From Centrapalus pauciflorus (lineage: Eukaryota > Streptophyta > Magnoliopsida > Asterales > Asteraceae): DNA of 64,000 bases. Positions 1 through 8,938 of the stretch are shown piece by piece. Each line of letters starts with the position of its first letter. The first letter of the stretch is position 1. Made by a program: the position numbers and the translations under genes. Location of the stretch: positions 142,896-206,895 of the forward strand of contig JAANYP010004357.1 in NCBI GenBank assembly GCA_020465985.1, given 5' to 3'. Below the pieces are notes generated by a model that worked only from the letters and a program-made list of their open reading frames with translations, was not told the origin of the DNA and did not search any database.

Positions 1-153
1 CGGTATCATTTTATAAAAGATCATGTAGAAAATGGAAATATAGAATTATATTTTGTGCCTACTGAATATCAACTAGCTGATTTGTTTACCAAAGCGTTAG
101 ATGAAAAACGATTTAATTTTTTGGTATACAAATTAGGTATGTTGAATCGTTAA
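1..153 (+). CDS. C-terminal end of copia pol (RNase H), partial
   Basis: Frame 1 reads without stops to TAA at 151-153. The peptide carries the usual end of copia RNase H: HFIKDHVENG, then FVPTEYQLADLFTKAL, then a short tail ending LGMLNR. This is the part after the 'TKHI..RYHFI' motif, so only the last 50 residues of the polyprotein are in view. The RNase H active-site residues lie upstream of the window. No stop or frameshift is visible in this piece. The function follows from family knowledge: degradation of the RNA strand during reverse transcription in the element's virus-like particle. Confidence 0.85.
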   Translation, partial: RYHFIKDHVENGNIELYFVPTEYQLADLFTKALDEKRFNFLVYKLGMLNR

Positions 154-643
154 GATTTAATAATTCAGTAGTTTCAATTTATAATTTTAAATTTACATTT
201 TTTATTGATTTTAATCTGATGTTAAAATTCTTGAATCTTAAAAGTTCAATATTCTTTGGAATTTAACAAGATCTGGATTGTCATGTGCAGGGGGAGCAGA
301 AAATAAATTTATCTGATTTTGAGTAAATCTGATAAAATTTTTTGTGCAGGGAGAGCTGAGCTGAGAAAAAGAATACACATTTGAGGGGGAGCAGCATTCA
401 AAACTTAAAGGGGGAGTATTTTAATTTTTTTTTTGTTTTTCTTTTTGTTTGTTGTTTTCTTTGTTAATTGTTTTTATTTTTTATTTTTTTGGTTATGTGT
501 ATTTTCAATTTTTTTTGTTGTTTTTGTTTGTTTAATTACAATTTTTGTTGAAAAGATAATTTGGGTTTAAATAATTGAGTTAATAAAAGTGTGTTGAAGT
601 TGGGCCGATTTTTTTTTCCAAATATGGGCCGGATATTGGATAT
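154..643 (+). other. Pol-ORF3 spacer of element A with repeated polypurine motifs
   Basis: No ORF of note. Four purine boxes of the polypurine-tract type lie at about 289-297 (AGGGGGAGC), 348-356 (AGGGAGAGC), 384-392 and 407-416 (AAAGGGGGAG). They are followed by a very T-rich stretch at 417-560. The first two boxes are each preceded by TGTGCAG, which also looks like a 3' splice site. Multiple PPT-like boxes are described for Sireviruses, normally near the 3' LTR. Here they follow pol directly. Confidence 0.6.
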
Positions 644-650
644 TATAAAT
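644..650 (+). promoter_or_regulatory. Putative internal TATA box for ORF3 of element A
   Basis: TATAAAT stands inside an AT-rich stretch. A CT-rich leader begins about 45 bp downstream (TCTTCTTCCCCAAGC, about 697-711), the composition typical of plant transcription start regions. The next strong signal is a 5' splice site at 781. I infer a promoter for ORF3 because similar TATA-plus-leader layouts precede ORF3 in elements B and F. No transcription data were available. Confidence 0.4.
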
Positions 651-780
651 TTGAAATTCAAATTTCAAATTAATCTTTTTCGGAAAACCGGTTTCATCTT
701 CTTCCCCAAGCTTCCTTCAACATTAAGCAAACTCAATAACCCATAATCGACTGAATCAAGGTTTCTATTTCATCAAAATT

Positions 781-1941
781 GTGAGTAAATGTTTTTGTTG
801 TTTACATATAGTATTTGTCTGTAGCCTATTTCAGATTCGGCTTATACTTGTATCAGTGTTCGTATTTTTTTTTTTTTGTGTATTATGGATGTTAATGGTG
901 TTCATAATGTTTGTTCATAAAATTCAAATTAATTGTGTGGTCTGGTTCGGTTTGTCAAAGTGAACATGAATTTAAAATTTCATGGTTCAAATTAAACCAC
1001 ACAAATAGAAACTTAGATTTTAATATCAAAAAGTTTCGAGTTCAAAATATTACTGAAATTTGATTTTTTTAACAACTTAAATGTTGTTTTTAATCAAAGA
1101 TCAGTAAAACAAAAATGTGTAAAATTGTTTTTCGAAAGGAACACAGGTTTTTATTCAATAAAAAGGTTCCTGAAATCAATTTTTGGAAAATCAGTGTGAA
1201 AACACTTGAAAAATAATTTTCAGAGCAGTTTCTCGAACAAAGGGATATTCGAGAAAGTCTTAGTTTTATTCGAGTTGAGTGCAATGATACTCGAGAAAGA
1301 CCAAGAGTCATTCGAGTTGATAATGATAATCGAGAAAGTATCTGTGTCACTCGAGTTGATTAAATGTTTATTCGAGAAACTTATGTGTATCACGCGAGTT
1401 GAATGAATACATGACTTAGAAAATTTCAGATAAACATTCTCGTTTTGCCCGAGAGACTGATGGTTAATTCGAGTTAGTCATATGTTGAATTTGAGAAAAT
1501 TCCTTATTCATTCGAGTTGGACTATTAGAACATACGAGAACATTTAAGACTTATTCGAGAATCTTCATGTTTTATTCGAGTTTGGTACTTGTGTTATTCG
1601 AGAAGGTTATAGTTCATTCGAGTTGATACATAGACTAAGTCGAGATGTTTCATGTGTCATCCGAGACTAATCAAGAGTCATTCGAGAATGAAGTAATTTC
1701 ATTCGAGTTTAAATAAAAATTTGTTCTAAGTGTTGGATTTTTAATGTTTTAAGAAAAATGTCACATTTTTTCAAGAAATTATTATAAAGTTGTAATTTTC
1801 TAGCATTGGTCTCTAAACGATTGACTCTGGAGTCCTGTCAATGATAGTTTATTATTGTTTGGAATGTTACAATTTTTCTACATTTGGAGGATTGTCATTT
1901 GTTTACCTGTTCTGACTAACATGATTTTTATTTGTTTACAG
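781..1941 (+). other. Putative intron in the ORF3 leader of element A
   Basis: The left end is GTGAGTAA, a good plant 5' splice site. The right end is a T-rich tract followed by TTGTTTACAG, preceded by the branch-like CTAAC at about 1917. The acceptor lies 9 bp before the ATG of ORF3 (1950). The 1.16-kb interval is T-rich and has no credible coding content. Its middle (1230-1712) is filled with TCGAG motifs. Splicing is inferred from sequence only. Confidence 0.45.
1230..1712 (+). repeat. Degenerate array of TCGAG motifs (alternating GAGTT / GAGAA)
   Basis: About twenty copies of a TCGAG-like core, mostly ATTCGAG, occur at roughly 20-30 bp spacing. For much of the array the bases after the core alternate between GAGTTG and GAGAA. 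This could be a decayed tandem repeat with a ~50-bp unit of two half-units. Between cores the sequence is largely unrelated. The array lies inside the putative ORF3 leader intron. It has no counterpart in this element's LTR. Confidence 0.75.
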
Positions 1942-1949
1942 GTGTTCAA

Positions 1950-4900
1950 ATGGCATCTCCAGTGCAGTCTCATAATTTCAATTCATCTGACTCCCATTCA
2001 TCATCCAATCATAATCTCGTATCCACACCTGTTCGTTCTACTTCTGTTGCCCGTCCCTCACCGTCAAATATCATTCCAGATAACCAATTGGTTAAACCTA
2101 AACATTGCCTACCTTTTAGAGATAATAACCATCGTCTGGATACCAAGGTTATTAAATTCAGTCATTTCTATCATAGTTGACATTCTTAAAGGCCAGCCGT
2201 TAGGTTATCTGCTTCAATATAAACCTTCTATCCCAGAGGTCTACCTACAACAATTTTGGCACACAGTCAAATTTGTTCCTGCTGATGGCAATCATCACTT
2301 CAAAGTAACAATAGATCAATTCAAAACCAAAATCACTCTAGCCAGAATCCGTCACAACCTATTTCTTCCAAGACAGATAGACACAGTTAACTTTCCCGAG
2401 TTGGCTGATTTTAAAGATTTTGTGTCGGATGAGGAGCTAGTTCATGATCTGATTTGCCTGGGTTACTCAAAGCCATTACCAAAGAGCTCCAAATTTCATA
2501 GGAATGGCTTGAATGGGGAATGGTACAAGCTATTTGGAATTATCAATAGGTGTATGACGTCTAAGCACACAGGCATCGACAGATGCAACATTCATTGTTT
2601 ACGGATCTTTCATGGAATCGCGTTTAACAAGCATTATGATTATGCTCAGTGCATCTGGGAGGACTTAAAGGAAATTGTTCTTGCAAAAATAACAAATAGA
2701 GCAAGAAAGTTTGTTCCGCTCCAGAGATTCATACAAATTCTCATTCGAGGAATTCTACGAGCGAATGAAAATATATCGAAGCGAGCAAATTCACAGCGAT
2801 GTCCAGATTATGTGATGATGAGTTTACATGAAGTGTCGGATTCTCCAAATGCAAATATCATGCCGATCCCGGAGTCGTTGTTAAAATATGCAGATCAAGA
2901 GAGCGAGCATGTGAGATTATATCGGATAGATCATGCTCCAATAGAGACCCAAGAGCCGGGATCTCTTACCCAAGGAGCCTTAGGACGAGAGGAACCTCAA
3001 CATGGGGCTGAAGTTCAGGATGACCAACCTGTAAGTGAGGGAGATGACATTGTAAGGGGAGGTGAGGAAGAGGCTGAGAAATCTGATTCCGAGAGAACTT
3101 TGTCGGATATTCATGAAGAAGAAGGTGAAGGTGATGATAATGATGATGATGATGGTGCTGATGGAGGTGATCTTCATGAAGGAGGAAGTATGATGATAGA
3201 CATAGTAAGTATTGCTGAAGAGAGTGTGAGGGATACCTTAAACCTAGACAGCCGGAGTATAACCACATCTGCTGTTAGCTCTCCTATGAGAGTTAGCATT
3301 GAAGAAGTCAGTATCCCACTGACGACTGCACACCTAACCATCCACTCAGTCTCCTCTCAACAGGAGATTGTTTCAATTGCGCACCGGGATGAACCTTATA
3401 GTCTATCCGAGAGTCATTTGGACTTGATGGATATTGAAACAAGTACACAGCTGCCCGAGTGTACGACATCAATTCAATCACTGAGTATAGATCCTATACA
3501 GCCTAGGAAACTCGAGTCAACATCATCTGTTGAAGTCAGTATGGTTGAACTTCGTGTTCCCACTGGAACATCCTCAGCAACGGAAGCATTTGTTGCTCCG
3601 TCGCTTGAGGAGGGTGGAAGTCCAGTCAAAGCAACTACATTGCCAACTCTAAGTACTGGCCACTCAGACGTACTTTTCACAAGTTTGACTGTTATGACAA
3701 CTGGAAGTCTAAGTGACCCAGTGGTGAATCTATCCCCGTTTGTTACTGAAACATCATTGAATCAAGCTTTGAGTGCCGCTGTTGCCGGAGTGAATACGCA
3801 TGTATCTGCTCAATTGTCTGAAGTGATGGCACAGATGACAAATATTCATAAGTTTCTGAAAGGTAAAGCAGTGGCTGAAGAATCAATCAAGCAGACTGAA
3901 TCCAATCAAGCACTGGACATTGAAGTTTCTGAAGATGATGATGTAATCACATTAACTGATGTTGATTTTCGAGCAGAATGGATTGAAGAGGAGGAAGGTT
4001 TAGTTCAGGAGATCTTGAAAGATACTGAATCGACACCGACGGTTGAAAAGACTGAGGTGGTTATTCAAGTTAAGGAAGAAATTGAAGAGTTTCTAGGTGA
4101 AAACGTGGTTGTTCAAGAAAAAGTTGATTTGAATGAGGTTGAGGTGATGGATAGATTCTTCAATGAATATGTGCTTGCAGATGAGTCTAAGAAACAGCAT
4201 AGATTTAGATTTGAAGCACAACAAGTCGTTCAAAGGGAAATTCAAGACATGCTTACTCTGTTGAATAAAGATGAGATCAGTAAGAAGAAAGTAAAGAAAC
4301 TTGAGCTTCCAGAGAATAGGTCAACAGAATTTATCAGAAAAAGGAACAAGATGCCATACATCGAAGATATTCTTGAAAAACGAATATTTTGCAAGAAACA
4401 AGCACCATGTTCTTTTCTCAAGTTGTTTAGAGTTTTAGAGCCGAACATGCCAAATCTGGTCAATTATGCTAGCTTTCTGAGAAATAAGACTCAAGAAGTT
4501 GAGAAGGTTAGGAGTGAGTTCAGGATAGTTGATCTGGTGAAAATTGAAAAAGACAGATTTGTTAAGATCTTCTATCCAACGTTCACTGTTACGAGAGCTG
4601 ATGGAAACACTTATACGTTCACAGAAGCAGACATGTTCAATATGCACCTGGTCGACATTGAAGATCTATTTGATGAGTTGTGCAGAAACAAAAGAAATGA
4701 ACACTGCAGAGTTGCACTTAAGACACTTTTTCACTTCATGCATACCAAATTGGTATTGATGTCAGTGCAAGATCTTCAGATAGGTGTTGAACGAGGTATG
4801 AGGAAGATCAACATGACAGCTCCTCACAGAGATATCAATTTTGCTGGAGAATTGAAAGAATTCCAAGTTATCATGGTAAAGCATCCAGCAGTCATGTACA

Positions 4901-5151
4901 GAGATAGAAATAAGAAGCTAAGAGCTATGAGAAGTGTAGAGCTGAACAAATTTTCAGATGGGACTCTGAACAAAGTTTTGAGTGGTTTAAAAGGAAAGCT
5001 TGCAACTAATAAAAAAAGAAAGACGAAGAAAGGAGCTCTATCTGTGAATGACCGAAGACTCATGGTTGAGTTTATCTCAAAGATTGAATGGAGGCTCTCT
5101 GATCGTAAAAGCATTAGAAGATTTGAACAAAAGCTGGTTTTGTCAATTTAA
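1950..5151 (+). pseudogene. ORF3 of element A (env-position protein), one frameshift
   Basis: I start at ATG 1950 because it follows a splice acceptor directly and opens MASPVQSHN. That frame ends at 2180. Homology to the other ORF3s continues in the +1 frame from about 2170 (VDILKG, then YLQQFW) to the TAA at 5149-5151, so one indel near 2170 breaks an otherwise ~1,065-residue protein. Order: Ser/Pro/Asn-rich N-terminus; a globular core at about 2160-2770 shared with ORF3 of C2 and F and more weakly with B; an acidic low-complexity segment near 3000-3200; a long Ser/Thr-rich region; a charged helical part; and a C-terminal domain with DLQIGVE (about 4770) and KFSDGTL (about 4950), then an RR/F.Q helix. 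I see no signal peptide or membrane span, so 'envelope' is only a positional label. Its function is unknown. I recall the KFSDGTL region in copia-linked plant proteins. Confidence 0.7.
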
Positions 5152-5170
5152 AGACTTTGCTCTTTCCATC

Positions 5171-5182
5171 AAAGGGGGAGAA
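5171..5182 (+). other. Polypurine tract of element A
   Basis: AAAGGGGGAGAA lies immediately before the LTR start TGTTAGG. It is the plus-strand primer site of copia elements and sits 19 bp after the ORF3 stop. Confidence 0.85.
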
Positions 5183-5463
5183 TGTTAGGTTGTTTTTTAA
5201 TTGATGGAAACAAAGTCTAGGGGTTATTTTGTATTTCTTCTATAGTTGTGAAGTAGGTATATAAATACTATGTTTGACTTTCAATCAAATAGATCTCTGA
5301 CATTTTCACTTTTGTACGGAAGAAAGCAGTTACTGAATTGGAATTATTCTCTCATCATTGTAATCGACATTCTCTAATATTGAATCATTCGGTTAGTAGT
5401 TTTGATTTTGAATTGATATTATTCTTAATTTGTTATTTGATTGATATGAAACTGGAATTCACA
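5183..5463 (+). repeat. 3' LTR of element A
   Basis: It begins TGTTAGGTTG right after the polypurine tract and ends TTCACA, where sequence homologous to the inside of the B LTR starts (CTTTTCTTATATC). That gives a TG...CA LTR of 281 bp. A TATA-like TATATAAATA lies at about 5259-5268. The 5' LTR is outside the window, so the right boundary rests on the junction and the CA ending. Confidence 0.7.
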
Positions 5464-6093
5464 CTTTTCTTATATCAAAATGGCATTAGTGAAAGGAGAA
5501 AGATGCAAAGTTGACATTCCTCTTTTGGTTATAGCCTTATGCAATAGTGACAAAAAGAAAAAGACAAAGATTCTGCCATATGAAGACAAACATGCTTTAT
5601 CATAATGTGCAGGAAAGGTTTCTTGTCTTTTTGGAAAGACTTTCCACTATTTCATCGTCCAATGAAGAAGCTTCACTGAGATTCTCAGTGAGAGTATAAA
5701 ATGAAGCTTCTAAGGATTGTGAGACATCAAAGGGTGTGATATCAGATCGTGCATTACAGTGTGTTTTTCATGCATGCAAGTCTGCTTGAATATAACAGTA
5801 CGTGTGTCTAAGCTGTTCATAACCAAGATGTCCATCTGTGTCTTGTAAAATCAGTGAGTACATCTAAGTGAGTGTAGTCATTGTATCTAGTCTGAGTGAG
5901 TCTTAGATTAGTTAAACAACTGTTGTATCTGTTATCTCAGCTTGAACCTTTCCGCAGTTCAGGCTTGTTTGTAATTAACACTCGTTGATAATATACAAAA
6001 ACATTGAGAAAGAGTGTTGAGTTTTAAATAGTTGTATTCACCCACCCTCTACAGCTTAGAACAATACACTAGGGAAACCTTTTGGGACCTACA
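5464..6093 (+). repeat. 5' LTR of element B, right 630 bp only
   Basis: It matches 17810-18446 of the 3' LTR from CTTTTCTTATATC to GGGACCTACA. The first ~477 bp (equivalent to 17333-17809) are missing here and are replaced by the end of element A, as expected if A is nested in this LTR. The internal domain follows at once with the tRNA primer site. Confidence 0.85.
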
Positions 6094-6095
6094 GC

Positions 6096-6107
6096 TGGTA
6101 TCAGAGC
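6096..6107 (+). other. Primer binding site of element B (initiator-Met tRNA)
   Basis: TGGTATCAGAGC lies two bases after the LTR end. It is complementary to the 3' end of plant initiator methionine tRNA and fixes the LTR boundary at 6093. Confidence 0.9.
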
Positions 6108-6155
6108 AGATAGAGTGTGTGTCAACTCTAGATCTCTCATTCTCCCTACTTTCCC

Positions 6156-8915
6156 ATGGACAACAGTGCTGTAAGTTCCTCTTCTTACTATGACAATGGG
6201 TCAATGGCCAAACCCCCGAAACTCAATCATCAGAACTTCTCTGGTTGGAAGTGCATAATGAATCTCTATTTAGAGAATCTGGACGTACAACTGCCAGAGA
6301 TAGTAGTGGAAGGTCCCTATATGCCAACTTCTGATACTACTATCACTCCTGCTGTTGAAGGAGCTGCCCCTGAAATCAGAACCTTTGAGAAGGCCAAAGC
6401 TCAATGGTCTGATGAAGACAAAAGACTGGTTGCTCTGGATGCTAAAGCCAGGAATAACCTGGTCATTTCTCTTCCTGATGATGTGTTCAAACAGGTTGGG
6501 AAGATGAAGACTTCAAAGGAGATGTGGGATACTTTGTGTACCCTCTATGATGGTCCCACAATCACACTGGATAACAGGATCAATAATCTTGTTAGACAGT
6601 ATGAACTCTTCTTTGCAAAACCAAAGGAGTCTCTCACAGAAACCTACACAAGGTTTACTGCTCTTATTAATGATCTCAAAGCTGTTGGGATCACAAAGGA
6701 CAGTCTGACTCTGGTGAACAAGTTCTTGGACATCTTGCCTGAAGAGTGGAACTACTTTTCTACCATCTTGAGAAACTCAGGCACCATCAAAGGTATGGAT
6801 CTTGTAAACTTATATGGATCATTACTGAATGATGAGCAGTCAAGGCAACAGAAAAGAAATGCCTTTGAAATGTCTAAGAGAGGTGCTGCCTTAGTGGCCA
6901 GCGTGAGACAACCTGTTAGTCAGGTATGTGATGTGTTCACACAACCTGATCAACAGGCTGATGATGAGAAGGAGGAAATGTCTGATGAGGAAGACAGTGC
7001 AGATCTTGCTGAACTTGATGATGAGCAAATGAATGCAATGCTTGTCAAAAGGTTCAATAAGAAAAGGTTTGGTAGAAAAATGCTGAAGGGAAACTCAAAT
7101 GCTGTAAAAAAGAAGGCATTTGATAAATCTAAGACTGAGTGCTTCAAATGTGTCAAGACTGGCCATATAGCTGCTGACTGTGTGTCAAAAGTTGTTGGTC
7201 AGTCATCTAAACCATTCAAGACAAACATGAACGATGGCTACAAGGTTAAGTACCTTATGGCCATGGCTAAGCTGAAAAAGTTGGAAAACTCAGTGGCTTC
7301 CAATAAGCAAAAGGGGCTCATGGCTGAGACATGTGATTGGGAGGAGTCTGATTCATCCTCAGATGCAGAAGACAACAACTGTCTGATGGCCAACACTGAC
7401 ATCCCATCAAACAGCAACTTCAAACAGGACTTGGCTGAAGCTGAAGCCTTCAGCAGCTTAGAGAACTGGAACCCCACAATGATGTACAAGGTACAAAACT
7501 TTATGGCTTACAGTTCTGATGAAAAAATAAAAATGTTTGAATACATGCTTGTTGATTTAAAAGCTGCTGTTGAAAAGCACAATGTTATACTATCTGAAAT
7601 CTCTAAGCTTAAAAATGATCTTGACATAAAATCTAGTAAACTGGACAGTTTCCATAAGTTGGAAATTGATCTTGATGAATTAAAACACATCAACTTCATT
7701 TAACTAGAAGAAAAGAGAGAGACAGATGTAAAACATGCAAAGCTTCAAAAGATAGTTGACTCTTGGTGCCAATCTGCACAAAAAGTCAGCCATTGCATCA
7801 GTTAGCAGATCCCTGCACAAATCCGAGCCTATCTTGGAGGGGATCTTGACAAAGCAGCTTCTATTGTTGAGATAAATAATCTGAAAGATGACTTATCCAC
7901 TCTTGGTGAGCTTCCAAGCGCTTTCATTCAAAAAGTAAATGGTAAGCTGGTCTTAACAAACAGGTTTGTCAGGCCTCAAAATACTGACAGCTTGTATGAA
8001 AAAGCCCCAAATGCTGATGATGGAATGTGTTCTCCATCAAATCAGCCTGCTAAGTGCTCTGCTGATTCACACAAGCAGAAGAAAGGAAAACATGCTCAAA
8101 CTGCTGCTGTGGACACTAAAGTTGTTGACAAAACAGGCTCTGGGTCCAAAGCTGAATGTAAGAGACCTGTTAATCCTTTTGATGCTAAACATTTTAAGAA
8201 GAAGTTTTCAAAAGGTAAGCAGCCTGCATTCAACAGGGGTAAGTCTCATGTTGAAAGCAAATCTGCTGTGGTTTCAAATAAGTTTTTAAATCATAGTGGA
8301 AAATTGGTTATAAATGAAGGTAAGTCTTTCAGAACCAAAAGCAGTTATCATGTTGATAGACAACATCAATCACATCTCAGTAAGGGCAAAGGCATAGCCA
8401 TTGCTCAACCTGAGAAACCTGGGAATAAGTTTCCCAAACCTGTGGAAGGTCAAAAACCAATCAAGCTTCATGTATTTGACATCTGTCCTCCCAAAAAGAG
8501 TAAAGAAGAAACAAGCAAAGCTGTTGCTATTGTGCCTTCCACCCAAACTGTTGATTCATCTAAGAATAGTAATAAGTTTGCTAAACATGCTGACAGAATC
8601 AACAAAAACAATTCAGAATATGTTTCTGGAAGTTCTTCTTCCAAAAAGGCTTAAAAGAGAAAATGCTATAAATGTGGGAAGAAGGCACACATGGCCAAAG
8701 CCTGTACTGAAACTGAGGACATGAGGCTTGTTGACTCTGCTAGTTCCATCATTGCTAAAACAAGCAGTGTTGGAAGTAACATAGTCAATGAGAATGGTAC
8801 CCAAACTGATACCATTCAAATTGGAAATGTTAGTGTGGATATCACTAGTCCATCAACAAACGTTGATGAAGTAGGAGAACTCATCCCTATGATGTGTTCC
8901 CCTAAAAGTAACTAA
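6156..8915 (+). pseudogene. gag of element B, split by in-frame stops
   Basis: One frame runs from ATG 6156 (MDNSAVSSSS) to TAA at 8913-8915 with stops at about 7701, 7801 and 8652, giving ~920 codons. The first 500 codons form the copia Gag domain (NFSGWKCIMNLYLENLD, MWDTLCTLYD, ILPEEWN) that builds the virus-like particle. A zinc knuckle CFKCVKTGHIAADC sits at about codon 329 and a second, CYKCGKKAHMAKAC, near codon 838, where the usual Gly before His is Ala. A helical segment around codons 440-520 and a basic, Lys-rich stretch before the second knuckle complete it. A large gag with extra C-terminal sequence fits the Sirevirus group. The stops are substitution-type decay and make the gene non-functional as a full-length protein. 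Confidence 0.85.
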
Positions 8916-8938
8916 TATTTTCCAATGACACTCTGCAG

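Larger units (their letters stand above)
1..5463 (+). mobile_element. Element A: 3' part of a Sirevirus-like Ty1/copia retrotransposon
   Basis: The element enters from the left edge and runs through the end of pol, a long spacer, a third ORF, a polypurine tract and one LTR. An extra large ORF downstream of pol and several polypurine-tract-like motifs are hallmarks of the Sirevirus branch of Ty1/copia. The gag, most of pol and the 5' LTR lie outside the window. Its right boundary joins directly to base ~478 of the B-family LTR. The simplest reading is that A is inserted inside B's 5' LTR. The TSD would then be CTTTT (5464-5468), which can only be checked upstream. Confidence 0.8.

Noticed and set aside
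781..963. 60-codon Phe/Val/Leu-rich ORF
   Set aside because: It starts on GTG at the splice-donor-like GTGAGT and lies in T-rich intron sequence. No homology recognised.
1206..1406. 66-codon ORF with a periodic (L)FE pattern
   Set aside because: It is the translation of the TCGAG motif array, not a gene.
1855..1949. Hydrophobic N-terminus of the long plus-strand frame before ORF3 of A, resembling a signal peptide
   Set aside because: It lies in the T-rich putative intron and out of frame with the ORF3 ATG at 1950. T-rich DNA gives Phe/Leu/Ile by chance. It does not support an envelope protein.
5464..6093. 5' truncation of element B by deletion
   Set aside because: The junction matches a clean nested insertion of A in the LTR, which needs no deletion.
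6096..6107. tRNA gene fragments suggested by TGGTATCAGAGC sites (also 32098, 35738, 62303)
   Set aside because: Each is a 12-base primer binding site next to an LTR. No cloverleaf surrounds them.
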